Positions 34,441-46,626 of a DNA stretch of 64,000 bases are shown here, piece after piece; position 1 is the stretch's first letter; each line of letters starts with the position of its first letter. Under the pieces are notes generated by a model, which was not told the origin of the DNA, searched no databases, and saw only the letters and a list, made by a program, of their open reading frames with translations. The stretch spans positions 124,001 to 188,000 of the forward strand of contig NW_027458631.1 in NCBI RefSeq assembly GCF_050624435.1. The letters run 5' to 3'. Both the position numbers and the translations under genes were made by a program. The stretch comes from Tenrec ecaudatus. Lineage: Eukaryota; Chordata; Mammalia; Afrosoricida; Tenrecidae.

Positions 34441-35921
34441 TAGGCTTAGGCTTGGGCACACCTAGGCTTAGGCTAGGGCACCCCTAGGCTTAGGCTATGG
34501 GACCCATAGGCTTAGGCTACGCCACCCCTAGGCTTAGGCTAAGGCTAGGGCTCCCCTAACCTAAGGCTAGGGCACCCGTAGGCTCAGGCTAGGGCACCCC
34601 TAGGCTCAGGCTAGGGCACCCCTAGGATTAGGCTAGGGCACCCCTAGGCTTAGGCTAAGGCTAGGGCTCCCCTAGCCTGAGGCTAGGGCTCAACTAGGCA
34701 TAGGCTCAGGCACCCCTAGGCTTACGCTAGGGCACCCATAGGCTTAGGCTAAGGCTAGGACTCCCCTAGGCTTAGGCTAGGGCACGCCTAGGATTAGGCT
34801 AGGGCACCCCTAGGCTTAGGTTAGTGCACCCCTAGGCATAGGCTCAGGCACCCCTAGGCTTAGGCTAGGGCACCCCTAGGCTTAGGCTAATGCTTGGGCT
34901 CACCTAGCCTTAGGCTAGGGCACCTCTAGGCTTAGGCTAGGGTACGACAAGGCTTAGGCTCGGGCACCCCTAGGCTTAGGCTAAGGCTAGGGCTCCCCTA
35001 GCCTAAGGCTAGGGCACCCCTAAGCTTAGGGTAGGGCACCCTTAAGCTTAGGCTAGGGCAGCCATAGGCTTAAGCTAAGGCAAGGGCTCCCCTAGCCTAA
35101 GGCCTGGGCAACCCTTGGCTTTGGCTAGGGCACCCCTAAGCTTAGGCTTAGGCTAGGGCACCCCTAGGCTTAGGCTAGGGCACCCCTAGGTTAAGTTAGG
35201 GCACCCCTAAGCTTAGGCTAGGGCACCCCTATGCTTAGGCTAGGGCACGTCTAGGCTTAGGCTAGGGCACCCCTAGGCTCAGGCTAGGGCACCCCTAGGC
35301 TTAGTCTAGGGCACCCCTAGACTCAGGCTAGGGCACCCCTAACCTTAGGCTAGGGCAATCCTATGCTTAGGCTAAGGTAGGGCTTCCCTAGGCTCAGGAT
35401 AGGGCACCCTAGGCTTAGACTAGGGCACCCCTAGGCTTAGGCTAAGGCTAGGGCTCCCCTAGGTTAAGTTAGGGCACCCCTAAGCTTAGGCTAGGGCACC
35501 CCTAGGCTTAAGCTAGGGCACCCCTAGGCTTAGGCTAAGGCTAGGGCTCTTCTAGCCTAAGGCTAGGGCTCCCCTAGCCTTAGGCTAGAGCACCCCTTGG
35601 CTTAGGCTAGGGCACCCCTAGGCTTAGACTAGGGCACCATTAGGCTTAGGATAAGGATACGGCTCCGAGAGCCTCAGGTTAGGGCACCCCTAGACTCAGG
35701 CTATGGCACCCCTAGGCTTAGGCTAGGGCAATCCTAGGCTAGACTAAGGCTAGGGCTCCCCTAACCTTATGCTAGGGCAACCGTAGGCTCAGGCTAGGGC
35801 ACCCATAGGCTTAGGCTAGGGCACCCATAGGCTTAGGCTAAGGCTAGGACTCCCCTAGTCTTAGGCTAGGGCACGCCTAGGCTTAGGCTAGGGCACCCCT
35901 AGGCTTAGGCTAGGGCACCCC
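34441..35921. repeat. 1,481 bp higher-order repeat Y, copy 2
   Basis: Full-length tandem copy at a constant offset of 1,481 from copy 1, with only scattered base changes (for example CTTCTGCTAGGG near 34.33 kb in copy 1 but CTTAGGCTAGGG near 35.81 kb here). It keeps both GGTTAAGTTAGGG direct repeats, at 35189 and 35462, again 273 bp apart. The perfect dyad TATGGGACCCATA is at 34496-34508. Confidence 0.9.
34496..34508. repeat. Recurring dyad TATGGGACCCATA (example)
   Basis: A 6+1+6 perfect inverted repeat (TATGGG, A, CCCATA) arising in a Y-type monomer. Exact copies are at 24072, 29047, 34496, 35977, 39625, 42562, 45355, 50530 and 53810. Broken versions occur near 33.02 kb (TGTGGG arm), 45.54 and 47.22 kb (TATAGG arm), 47.04 kb (CTCATA arm) and 62.16 kb (TATGTG arm). 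I do not find it left of 24 kb. It is simply a variant monomer carried along by block duplication unless a binding protein is shown. Confidence 0.8.
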
Positions 35922-36800
35922 TAGGCTTAGGCTTGGGCACACCTAGGCTTAGGCTAGGGCACCCCTAGGCTTAGGCTATGGGACCCATAGGCTTAGGCTA
36001 CGCCACCCCTAGGCTTAGGCTAAGGCTAGGGCTCCCCTAACCTAAGGCTAGGGCACCCGTAGGCTCAGGCTAGGGCACCCCTAGGCTCAGGCTAGGGCAC
36101 GCCTAGGATTAGGCTAGGGCACCCCTAGGCTTAGGCTAAGGCTAGGGCTCCCCTAGCCTGAGGCTAGGGCTCAACTAGGCATAGGCTCAGGCACCCCTAG
36201 GCTTAGGCTAGGGCACCCGTAGGCTTAGGCTAAGGCTAGAACTCCCCTAGGCTTAGGCTAGGGCACGCCTAGGATTAGGCTTGGGCACCCCTAGGCTTAG
36301 GTTAGTGCACCCCTAGGCTTAGGCTCAGGCACCCCTAGGCTTAGGCTAATGCTTGGGCTCACCTAGCCTAAGGCTAGGGCACCTCTAGGCTTAGGCTAGG
36401 GTACGACAAGGCTTAGGCTAGGGCACCCCTAGGCTTAGGCTAAGGCTAGGTCTCCCCTAGCCTAAGGCTAGGGCACCCCTAAGCTTAGGGTAGGGCACCC
36501 TTAAGCTTAGGCTAGGGCAGCCATAGGCTTAAGCTAAGGCAAGGGCTCCCTTAGCCTAAGGCCTGGGCACCCCTAGGCTTTGGCTAGGGCACCCCTAAGC
36601 TTAGGCTTAGGCTAGGGCACCCCTAGGCTTAGGCTAGGGCACCCCTAGGTTAAGTTAGGGCACCCCTAAGCTTAGGCTAGGGCACCCCTAGGCTTAAGCT
36701 AGGGCACCCCTAGGCTTAGGCTAAGGCTAGGGCTCTTCTAGCCTAAGGCTAGGGCTCCCCTAGCCTTAGGCTAGAGCACCCCTAGGCTTAGGCTAGGGCA
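35922..36800. repeat. 1,481 bp higher-order repeat Y, copy 3, shortened
   Basis: The third tandem copy lost one 22 bp monomer near 36.33 kb (CTCAGGCACC runs sooner into CTAATGCTTGGG) and then lost exactly the segment between the two GGTTAAGTTAGGG direct repeats: only one is left, at 36648, followed at once by the sequence that follows the second repeat in copies 1 and 2. The match ends near 36,800, where the module with CTTGTTCT begins. Confidence 0.88.
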
Positions 36801-37574
36801 TCCCTAGGCTAAGGCTAGGCCACCCCTAGGCTTAGGTTAGGGCACCCATAGGCTTAGGCTAGGGCACCTCTAGGCTTAGGCTAGGGCACCCCTAGGCTTA
36901 GGCTAGGGCACCCCTAGGCTTAGGCTAGGGTAACCCTAGGCTTAGGCTAAGGCTAGGGCTCCCCTTGCCTAACGCTACGGAACCCCTAGGCTTAGGCTAC
37001 GGCACCCCTAGGCTTAGCCTATGGCAACCCTAGGCTTAGGCAATGGCACCTCTAGGCTTGTTTTAGGGCACCCCTAGGCTTAGGCTAGGGCACCCATAGG
37101 CTTAGGCTAGGGCACCCCTAGGCTTAGGCTAAGGCTAGGGCACCCCTAGGCTTAGGCTAAGCCTAGGGCTCGCCTAGCCTAAGGCTAGGGCACCCCTAGG
37201 CTTAGGCTAGGGCAGCTCTAGGCTTAGGTTAGGGCACCCGTAGTCTTAGGCAAGGGCACCCCTAGACATAGGCTAGGGCACCCTTAGGCTTAGGTTTAGG
37301 CTAGGGCACCCCTAGGCTTAGGCTAGGGCATCCCTAGGCTTTGGTAGGGCACCCCTAGGCTTTGGCTAGGGCACCCCTAGGCTTAGGCTAAGGCTAGGGC
37401 TCTCCTAGCCTAAGGCTAGGGCACCCCTAGGCTTAGGCTAAGGCTAGGGCTCCCCTAGCCTGAGGCTAGGGCTCAACTAGGCATAGGCTCAGGCACCCCT
37501 AGGCTTAGGCTAGGGCATCCCTAGGCTTTGGTAGGGCACCTCTAGGCTTAGGCTACGGCACCCCTAGGCTTAGG
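36801..37574. repeat. CTTGTTCT-type module and mosaic satellite
   Basis: Begins with GCATCCCTAGGCTAAGG, then GGTAACCCTAGG, GCCTATGGCAACC, and a CTTGTTTT variant at 37057. The same series, with CTTGTTCT, ends at 24871, 29846, 40552, 43549, 46572, 48259, 51517, 54983 and 63074. This copy has the derived TTTT form and CAATGGC in place of CGATGGC. The stretch 37.1-37.57 kb mixes pieces of this module with Y pieces (CTCAACTAGGC near 37.47 kb). Confidence 0.7.
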
Positions 37575-38385
37575 CTAGGGCACCCCTAGACTTAGGCTAA
37601 GGCAACGGCTCCCATAGCCTGAGGCTAGGGCACCCCTAGACTCAGGCTAGGGCACCCCTAAGCTTAGGCTAGGGCAATCCTATGCTTAGGCTAAGGTAGG
37701 GCTCCCCTAGGCTCAGGATAGGGCACCCTAGGCTTAGACTAGGGCAACCCTAGGCTTAGGCTAAGGCTAGGGCTCCCCTAGCCTAAGGCTTCGGCACCCC
37801 ACGGCTCAGGCTAGGGCACCCCGAGGCTTAGGCTAGGGCACCCCTAGGCTTAGGAAAAGGCTAGGGCTCCCCAAGCCTAAGGCTAGGGCACCGCTAGGCT
37901 TTGGCTAGGGCTCCCCTATGCTTAGGCTAAGGCTACGGCTCCCCTAGCCTCAGGCTAGTGCACCCCTAGACTCAGGCTATTGCACCCCTAAGCTTAGGCT
38001 AGGGCACCCCTAGGCTTAGGCTCGGGCACCCCTAGGCTTAGGCTAAGGCTGGGCTCCCCTAGCCTAAGGCTAGAGCACCCCTAGGCTTAGGCTAGGGCAC
38101 CCCTAGTCTTAGGCTAAGGCTGGGCTAACCTAGGCTTAGGCTAGGGCACCCCTAGGCTTAGGCTAGGGAACTCCTAGACTAAGGCTAGGGCACCCCTAGG
38201 CTTAAGCTTGGGCACCCCTAGACTTAGGCTAGGGCACCCCTACACTTAGGCTAAGGCAACGGCTCCCCTAGCCTCAGGCAAGGGCACCCCTAGACTCAGG
38301 CTAGGGCACCCGTTATCTTAGGCTAGGGCAATCCTAGGCTTAGGCTAAGTCTAGGGCTCCCCTATCCTCAGGCTAGAGCACCCCT
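37575..38385. repeat. Module M, copy 2
   Basis: Repeats the marker order of 12.69-13.4 kb: CAACGGCTCCC, CAATCCTATGC (37675, offset 24,886 from 12789), TAAGGTAGGGCTCCC, CCCCGAGG, GGAAAAGG, CACCGCTAGG, GCTAGTGCACC, CTATTGCACC, then GGCTGGGCTCCCC and the GGCTGGGCTAACC unit. It ends with CCCGTTATCTTAGG at 38310, which recurs at 60781. Only one 434 bp subunit is present here. Confidence 0.72.
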
Positions 38386-38689
38386 ACGCTCAGGGTAGGG
38401 CTACCCTAGCCTAAGGCTAGGGCACCCCTAGGCTTAGGCTAGGCCACCCCTAAGCTTAGGCTAGGGCTCCCCTAGGCTTTGGCTAAGACTGTGGCTCCTC
38501 TTGCCTCAGGCTAGTTCACCCCTAGATTTAGGCTATGGCACCCCTAGGCTTAGGCTAGGGCAATCCTAGTCTAGACTAACATTAGGGCTCCCCTAGCCTC
38601 AGGCTAGGGCACCCGTAGGCTCAGGCTATGGCACCCCTAGGCTTAGGCTAAGGCTTGGGCACCCCTAGCCTCAGGCTAGGGCCCCATAA

Positions 38690-38831
38690 GGCTTAGGCTA
38701 GGGCACCCCTACGCTAAGGCTAAGGCTAGGCTCCCCATGCTTAAGGCTAGAGCAACCCTAGGCTTAGGCTAGGGCACCCCTACGCTAAGGCTAAGGCTAG
38801 GCTCCCCATGCTTAAGGCTAGAGCAACCCTA
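38690..38831. repeat. Perfect 71 bp tandem duplication
   Basis: 38690-38760 and 38761-38831 are identical by eye. The unit joins one plain monomer to an ACGCTAAGGCTAAGG-type unit, a shortened CTAGGCTCCCCATGC unit and a TTAAGGCTAGAGCAACC unit. The related stretch near 61.23-61.32 kb has it once, so the duplication is local and recent. Confidence 0.92.
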
Positions 38832-39032
38832 GGCTTAGGCTAGGGCACCCCTAGGCTTAGGCTAGGGCACATCTAGGCTTAGGCTAAGGCTAGGGATCCC
38901 CTAGCCTAAGGCTAGGGCACCCCTAGGCTTAGGCTAGGGCACACCTAGGCTTAGCCTAGGGCAACCCTAGGCTTAGGCTAAGGCAAGGGCTCCCCTAGCC
39001 TATGGCTAGGACACCCCTAGGATTAGGCTAGG

Positions 39033-39300
39033 GCATGCCTAGGCTTAGGCTAGGGCACCCCTAGGCTTAGGCTAGGGCACCACTGGGCTTAGGCTAGGGC
39101 ACCCCTAGGCTTAGGCTAGGGCACCCCTAGGCTCAAGCTAGGGCACCCCTAGGCTCAGGCTAGGGAACCCCTAAGCTTAGGCTAAGGCTAGGGCTCTCCT
39201 AGCCTTAGGATAGGGCAACCCTAGCCTTAGGCTAGGGCATGCCTAGGCTTAGGCTAGGGCACCCCTAGGCTTAGGCTAGGGCACCACTGGGCTTAGGATA
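39033..39300. repeat. 204 bp-spaced local duplication with the CACTGGG variant
   Basis: The run GCATGCC, two plain monomers and the rare CACCACTGGGCTTAGG appears at 39033-39096 and again from 39237, offset 204. Other GCATGCC series in the window end in CACTAGG, so CACTGGG arose here before the local duplication. Confidence 0.8.
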
Positions 39301-39600
39301 AGGCTACGGCTCCGAGAGACTCAGGTTACGGCACCCCTAGACTCAGGCTATGGCAACCCTAGGCTTAGGCTAGGGCAAGCCTAGGCTAGACTAAGGCTAG
39401 GGCTCCCCTAAGCTTATGCTAGGGCAATCGTAGGCTCAAGCTAGGGCACCCATAGGCTTAGGCTAGGGCGCCCCTAGGCTTAGGCTAAGGCTAGGACTCC
39501 CCTAGTCTTAGGCTAGGGCACGCCTAGGCTTAGGCTAGGGCACCCCTAGGCTTAGGCTAGGGGCACCCCTAGGCTTAGGCTAGGGCACACCTAGGCTTAG

Positions 39601-40260
39601 GCTAGGGCACCCCTAGGCTTAGGCTATGGGACCCATAGGCTTAGGCTAGGCCACCCCTAGGCTTAGGCTAAGGCTAGGGCTCCCCTATCCTAAGGCTAGG
39701 GCACCCGTAGGCTCAGGCTAGGGCACCCCTAGGCTCAGGCTAGGGCACCCCTAGGTTTAGGCTAGGGCACCCATAGGCTTAGGCTAAGGCTAGGGCTCCC
39801 CTAGCCTGAGGCTAGGGCTCACCTAGGCATAGGCTCAGGCACCCCTAGGCTTAGGCTAGGGCACCCGTAGGCTTAGGCTAAGGCTAGGACTCCCCTAGGC
39901 TTAGGCTAGGGCACGCCTACGCTTACGCTAGGGCACCCCTAGGCTTAGGTTAGTGCACCCCTAGGCTTAGGCTCAGGCACCCCTAGGCTTAAGCTAGGGC
40001 ACACCTAGGCTTAGCCTAATGCTTGGGCTCAACTAGCCTAAGGCTAGGGCACCTCTAGGCTTAGGCTAGGGTACGACAAGGCTTAGGCTAGGGCACCCCT
40101 AGGCTTAGGCTAAGGCTAGGGCTCCCCTAGCCTAAGGCTAGGGCACCCCTAAGCTTAGGGTAGGGCACCCTTAAGCTTAGGCTAGGGCAGCCATAGGCTT
40201 AAGCTAAGGCAAGGGCTCCCCTAGCCTAAGGCCTGGGCACCCCTAAGCTTAGGCTAGGGC
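39601..40260. repeat. Diverged partial copy of repeat Y
   Basis: Carries the dyad TATGGGACCCATA at 39625, GCTCACCTAGGCATAGGCTC near 39.83 kb, CTAATGCTTGGG near 40.02 kb, GGTACGACAAGG near 40.07 kb, GCAGCCATAGGC and GGCCTGGGCA near 40.23 kb, in the same order as Y at 33.0-33.65 kb. It lacks the GGTTAAGTTAGGG part. Confidence 0.75.
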
Positions 40261-42313
40261 TCCCCTAAGCTTAGGCTTAGGCTAGGGCACCCCTAGGCTT
40301 AGGCTAGGGCACCCCTAGGCTTAAGCTAGGGCACCCCTAGGCTTAGGCTAAGGCTAGGGCTCTTCTAGCCTAAGGCTAGGGCTCCCCTAGGCTTAGGCTA
40401 GGGCTCCCCTAGGCTTAGGCTAGGGTAACCCTTGGCTTAGGCTAAGGCTAGGGCTCCCCTTGCCTAAGGCTACGGAACCCCTAGGCTTAGGCTAGGGCAC
40501 CCCTAGGCTTAGCCTATGGCAACCCTAGGCTTAGGCGATGGCACCCCTAGGCTTGTTCTAGGGCACCCCTAGGCTTAGGCTAGGGCACCCATAGGCTTAG
40601 GCTAGGGCACCCCTAGGCTTAGGCTAAGGCTAGGGCACCCTTAGGCTTAGGCTAAGGGTAGGGCTCGCCTAGCCTAAGGCTAGGGCAACTCTAGGCTTAG
40701 GCTAGGGCAGCTCTAGGCTTAGTTTTGGGCAAATCTAGGCTTAGGCTTGGGCACCCCAAGGCTTAGGCAGGGGCACCTCTGGTCTTAGGCTAAGGCTAGG
40801 GCTCCCCTAACCTAAGGCTAGGGCACCCGTAGGCTTAGGCTAGGGCACCCCTAGGATTAGACTAGGGCACCCCTAGGCTTAGCCTAAGGCTAGGGCACCC
40901 CTAGGCTTAGGCTAGGGCACCCATAGTCTTAGGCTATGGCACTCATAAACTTAGGCTAGGGCACCCCTAGGCTTAGGCAAGGGCATCCCTAGACTTACGC
41001 TAGGGCACCCCTAGGCTTAGGCTAAGGCTAGGGCTCCCCTTGCCTAAGGTTAGGGCACCCCTAGGCTTAGGCTAGGGTACCCCTAGGCTTAGGCTAGGGT
41101 AGCCATAGGCTTAGGCTAAGTCTAGGGCTCCCCTATGCTTAGGCTAGGGCACCCCTAGGCTTAGGCTAGGGCAGCCATAGGCTTAGGCTAAGTCTAGGGC
41201 ACCCCTAGGCTTAGGCTAAGGCTAGGACTCCCCTAGGCTTAGGCTAGGGCACGCCTAGGCTTAGGCTAGGGCACCCCTAGGCTTAGGTTAGGGCACCCCT
41301 AGGCTTAGGCTCAGGCACCCCTAGGCTTAGGCTAGGGCACCACTAGGCTTAGGCTAAGGCTTGGGCTTACCTAGCGTAAGGCTAGGGCACCTCTAGACTT
41401 AGGCTAGGGCACCCCTAAGCTTAGGTTAGGGCACCCCTAGGCTTAGGCTAGGGCACCCCTAGGCTTAGGCTAAGGCTAGGGCTCCCCTAGCCTAAGTCTA
41501 GGGCACCCATAGGCTTAGGTTAGGGCACCTCTAGGCTTAGGCTAGGGCACCCCTAGGCTTAGGCTAGGGAACCCCTAGGCTTAGGCTAGGGCAGCCATAG
41601 GCTTAAGCTAACGTAGGGCCCCCCTTGCCTAAGGCCTGGGAACCACTACTTAGGCTAGGGCACCCCAAAACTTAGGCTAAGGCTAGGGCTCCCCTAGCCT
41701 AAGACTAGGGCATCCCTAAGCTTAGGCTAGGGGACGCCTAGGCTTAGGCAAGGGCACCCCATAGGCTTAGGCTAGGGAACACCTAGGCTTAGGCTAAGGC
41801 TAGGGCTCCCCTAGCCTAAGGCTAGGGCACCCCTAGGCTTAGGCTAGGGCACACCTAGGCTTAGCCTAGGGCAACCCTAGGTTTAGGCTAAGGCAAGGGC
41901 TCCCCTAGCCTATGGCTAGGATACCTCTAGGATTAGGCTAGGGCACCCCTAGGCTTAGGCAAAGGCACCCCCAGACGTAGGCTAGGGAACCCCTAGGCTT
42001 AGGCAAGGGCACCCCTAGGCTTAGGCTAGGGCACCCCTAGGCTTAGGCTAGGGCACCCCTAGGCTTAAGCTAAGGCTAAGGATCCCCTAGCCTAAGGCTA
42101 GGGCACCCCTAGGCTCAAGCTAGGGCACCCCTAGGCTCAGGCTAGGGCACCCCTAGGCTTAGGCTTAGGCTAGGGCATGCCTAGGCTTAGGCTAGGGCAC
42201 CCCTAGGCTTAGGCTAGGGCACCACTAGGCTTAGGATAAGGCTACGGCTCCGAGAGCCTCAGGTTAGGGCACCCCTAGACTCAGGCTATGGCACCCCTAG
42301 GCTTAGGCTAGGG
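40261..42313. repeat. Mosaic satellite, 40.3-42.3 kb, including a 72 bp pair
   Basis: Starts with Y-like units and a CTTGTTCT module ending at 40552, followed by GCAGCTCTAGGC series and AGGCAGGGGCACC units shared with 43.7, 48.45, 55.17, 59.55, 63.24 and 63.85 kb. Around 41101-41190 the GAGCCATAGG-type unit repeats with a 72 bp period (AGCCATAGG at 41101 and 41173; 72 is 22+22+28). An odd one-off monomer, AACCACTACTTAGG, sits at about 41,640. The end, 41.75-42.31 kb, matches 22.7-23.04 kb and 26.2 kb type material. Confidence 0.68.
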
Positions 42314-44940
42314 CAATCCTAGGCTAGACTAAGGCTAGGGCTCCCCTAACCTTATGCTAGGGCACCCGTAGGCTCAGGCTAGGGCACCCAAAGGCTTAGG
42401 CTAGGGCACCCCTAGGCTTAGGCTAAGGCTAGGAATCCCCTAGGCTTAGGCTAGGGCACGCCTAGGCTTAGGCTAGGGCACCCTTAGGCTTAGGCTAGGG
42501 CACCCCTAGGCTTAGGCTAGGGCACACCTAGGCTTAGGCTAGGGCACCCCTAGGCTTAGGCTATGGGACCCATAGGCTTAGGCTAGGCCACCCCTAGGCT
42601 TAGGCTAAGGCTAGGGCTCCCCTAGCCTAAGGATAGGGCACCCGTAGGCTCATGCTAGGGCACCCCTAGGCTCAGGCTAGGGCAGCCCTAGGTTTAGGCT
42701 AGGGCACCCCTAGGCTTAGGCTAAGGCTAGGGCTCCCCTAGCCTGAGGCTAGGGCTCACCTAGGCTTAGGCTAGGGCAACACTAGGCTTAGGCTAGGGCA
42801 CCCGTAGGCTTAGGCCAAGGCTAGGACTCCCCTAGGCTTAGGTTAGGGCACGCCTAGGCGTAGGCTAGGGCACCCCTAGGCTTAGGTTAGGGCACCCCTA
42901 AGCTTAGGCTCAAGCACCCATAGGTTTAGGCTAGGACACCCCTAGGCTTAGGCTAATGCTTGGGCTCACCTAGCCTAAGGCTAGGGCACCTCTAGGCTTA
43001 GGCTAGGGCACCACTATGCTTAGGCTAGGGCACCCCTAGACTTAGGCTAAGGGCAGGGCACCCCTAAGCTTAGGCTAGGGCAGCCATAGGCTTAAGCTAA
43101 GGCAAGGGCTCCCCTAGCCTAAGGCCTGGGCACTCCTAGGCTTAGACTAGGGCACCCCTAAGCTTAGGCTTAGGCTAGGGCACCCCTAGGCTTAGGCTAG
43201 GGCACCCCAAGGCTTAAGCTAGGGCACCCCTAAGCTTAGGCTAGGGCTCCCCTAGGCTTAAGCTAGGGCACCCCTAGGCTTAGGCTAGGGCATCCCTAGG
43301 CTAAGGCTAGGGCACCCCTAGGCTTAGGTTAGGGCACCCATAGGCTTAGGCTAGGGCACCTCTAGGCTTAGGCTAGGGCACCCCTAGGCTTAGGCTAGGG
43401 AACCCCTAGGCTTACGCTAGGGTAACCCTAGGCTTAGGCTAAGGCTAGGGCTCCCCTTGCCTAAGGCTAGAGAACCCCTAGGCTTAGGCTAGGGCACCCC
43501 TTGGCTTAGCCTATGGCACCCCTAGTCTTAGGTGATGGCACCCCTAGGCTTGTTCTAGGGCACCCCTAGGATTAGGCTAGGGCACCCCTAGGCTTAGGCT
43601 AAGGCTAGGGCTCGCCTAGCCTAAGGCTAGGGCACCCCTAGGCTTAGGCTAGGGCAGCTCTAGGCTTAGGTTAGGGCACCCCTAGGCTTAGGCTTGGGCA
43701 CCCTTAGGCTTAGGCAGGGGCACCCCAAGGCTTAGGCTAGGGCACGCCTAGGCTTAGGCTAAGGCTAGGGCTCTCCTAGCCTAAGGCTAGGGCACCCCTA
43801 GGATTAGGCTAGGGAACCCCTAGGCTTAGGCTAGGGAACCGCTAGGCTTAGGCTAGGGCACCCCTAGGCTTAAGCTTGGGCACACCTAGACTTAGGCTAG
43901 GGCACCCATAGGCTTAGGCTAAGGCAAGGGCTCCCCTAGCCTATGGCTAGGGCACCCCTAGGATTAGGCTAGGGCACCCCTAGGCTTAGGCAAAGGCACC
44001 CCTAGGCTTAGGCTAGGGCACCCCTAGGCTTAGGCTAGGGAACCACTAGGCTTAAGCTAAGGCTAGGGATCCCCTAGCCTAAGGCTAGGGCACCCCTAGG
44101 CTCAAGCTACGGCACCCCTAGGCTTAGGCTAGGACACCCGCAGACTCAGGCTAGGGCACCCGAAGCTTAGGCTAGGGCAATCCTAGGCTTAGGCTAAGTC
44201 TAGGGCTCCCCTATCCTAAGGCTAGGGCACCCCTAGGCTCAGGTAGGGCTCCCCTAGGCTTAGGCTAAGGCTAGGGCTCCCCTAGCCTAAGGCTAGGGCA
44301 CCCCTAGCCTAAGGCTAGGGCACCCCTAGGCTTAGGTTAGGGCACCCCTAGGTTTAGGCTAGGGCACCCCTAGGCTTAGGTTAAGGCAAGGGCTCCCCTA
44401 GACTATGGCTAGGGCACCCCTAGGCTTAGGCTAGGGCACCCCTAGGCTTAGGCAAAGGCACCCCTAGGCTTAGGCTAGGGCACCCCTAGGCTTAGGCTAG
44501 GGCACCTGTGGCTTTTGCTAGGGCACCCCTAAGCTTAGGCTAGGGCTCCCCTAGGCTTAGGCTAAGACTATGGCTCCTCTTGCCTCAGGCTAGTTCACCC
44601 CTAGACTCAGGCTATGGCACCCCGAGGCGTAGGCTAGGGCAAGCCTAGGCTAGACTAACATTAGGGCTCCCCTAGCCTCAGGCTAGGGCACCCGTAGGCT
44701 CAGGCTATGGCACCCCTAGGCCCAGGCTAGGGCACCCCTAGGCTTAGGCTAGGGCACCCCTAGGCTTAGGCTAAGGCTTGGGCTCCCCTAGCCTCAGGCT
44801 AGGGCACCCCAAGGCTTAGGCTAGGGCACCCCTAGGCTTAGGCTAGGGCACCCCTAGGCTAAGGCTAAAGCTAGGCTCCCCATGCCTAAGGCTAGAGCAC
44901 CCCTAGGCTTAGGCTAGGGCACCCCTAGGCTTAGGCTAGG

Positions 44941-46626
44941 GCACACCTAGGCTTAGGCTAAGGCTAGGGCTCCCCTAGCCTAAGGCTAGGGCACCCATAG
45001 GCTTAGGCTAGGGCACACCTAGGCTTAGCCTAGGGCACCCATAGGCTTAGGCTAAGGCAAGGGTTTCCCTAGCCTATGGCTAGGACACCCCTAGAATTAG
45101 GCTATGGCACCCCTAGGCTTAGGCAAAGGACCCCTAGACTTAGGCTAGGGAACCCCTAGGCTTAGGCAAGGGCATGCCTAGGCTTAGGCTAGGGCACCCC
45201 TAGGCTTAGGCTAGGGCACCACTAGGCTTAGGATAAGGCTACGGCTCCGAGAGCCTAAGGTTAGGGCACCCCTAGACTCAGTCTATGGCACCCCTAGGCT
45301 TAGGCTAGGGCAATCCTAGGCTAGACTAAGGCTAGGGCTCCCCTAGGCTTAGGCTATGGGACCCATAGGCTTAGGCTAGGCCACCCCTAGGCTTAGGCTA
45401 AGGCTAGGACTCCCCTAGTCTTAGGCTAGGGCACACCTAGGCTTAGGCTAGGGCAGCCCTAGGATTAGGCTAGGGCACCCCTAGGCTTAGGCTAGGGCAC
45501 ACCTAGGCTTAGGCTAGGGCACCCCTAGGCTTAGGCTATAGGACCCATAGGCTTAGGCTAGGCCAACCCTAGGCTTAGGCTAAGGCTAGGGCTCCCCTAG
45601 CCTAAGGCTAGGGCACCCGTAGGCTCAGGCTAGGGCACCCCTAGGCTCAGGCTAGGGCACCCCTAGGTTTAGGCTAGGGCACCCCTAGGCTTAGGCTAAG
45701 GCTAGGGCTCCCCTAGCCTGAGGCTAGGCCTCACCTAGGCTTAGGCTCAGCACCCCTAGGCTTAGGCTAGGGCACCCGTAGGCTTAGGCTAAGGCTAGGA
45801 CTCCCCTAGGCTTAGGCTAGGGCACGCCTAGGCTTAGGCTAGGGCACCCCTAGGCTTAGGTTAGGGCACCCCTAGGCTTAGGCTCAGGCACCCCTAGGCT
45901 TAGGCTTGGGCACCCCTAAGCTTAGGCTAATGCTTGGGCTCACATAGCCTAAGGCTAGGGCACCTCTAGGTTTAGACAAGGGTACCACTAGGCTTAGGCT
46001 CGGGCACCCCTAGGCTTAGGCTAAGGCTAGGGCTCCCCTAGCCTAAGGCTAGGGCACCCCTAAGCTTAGGGTAGGGCACCATTAAGCTTAGGCTAGGGCA
46101 GCCATAGGCTTAAGCTAAGGCAAGGGCTCCCCTAGCCTAAGGCCTGGGCACCCCTTGGCTTAGGCTAGGGCACCCCTAAACTTAGGCTTAGGCTAGGGCA
46201 CCCCTACGCTTAGGCTAGGGCACCCCTAGGTTAAGCTAGGACACCCCTAAGGTTAGGCTAGGGCACCCCTAGGCTTAAGCTAGGGCATCCCTAGGCTTAG
46301 GCTAAGGCCAGGGCTCCCCTAGCCTAAGGCTAGAGCACCCCTAGGCTTAGGCTAGGGCATCCCTAGGCTAAGGTTAGGCCACCCCTAGGCTTAGGTTAGG
46401 GCACCCATAAGCTTAGGCTAGGGCACCCCTAGGCTTAGGCTAGGGTAACCCTAGGCTTAGGCTAAGGCTAGGGCTCCCCTTGCCTAAGGCTAGGGAACCC
46501 CTAGGCTTAGGCTAGGGCACCCCTAGGCTTAGCCTATGGCAACCCTAGGCTTAGGCGATGGCACTCCTAAGCTTGTTCTAGGGCACCCCTAGGCTTAGGC
46601 TAGGGCACCCATAGGCTTAGGCTAGG
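44941..46626. repeat. Nested 1,687 bp unit, copy 1 (inside Z1)
   Basis: CTAGAATTAGG at 45091 recurs at 46777 (offset 1,686) and ACGGCTCCGAGAG at 45241 recurs at 46928 (offset 1,687). The one-base step comes from a base missing near 45,129 (GGCAAAGGACCCC here, GGCAAAGGCACCCC in the next copy). It shares with the other two copies the one-base deletion GGCTCAGCACCCC (near 45,745), where other Y-type stretches have GGCTCAGGCACCCC. Confidence 0.88.

Larger units (their letters stand above)
38386..39600. repeat. Mosaic satellite with two short tandem duplications
   Basis: Continues the series seen again at 60.85-62.2 kb: a GACTGTGGCTCCTCTTGCC unit near 38.49 kb, the TAACATTAGGGC unit near 38.58 kb, CCCCATGC units, then GCATGCC and a GGCTCCGAGAG unit near 39.31 kb. 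Two local duplications inside it (71 bp at 38690 and 204 bp at 39033) are listed separately. Nothing other than satellite is visible. Confidence 0.7.
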
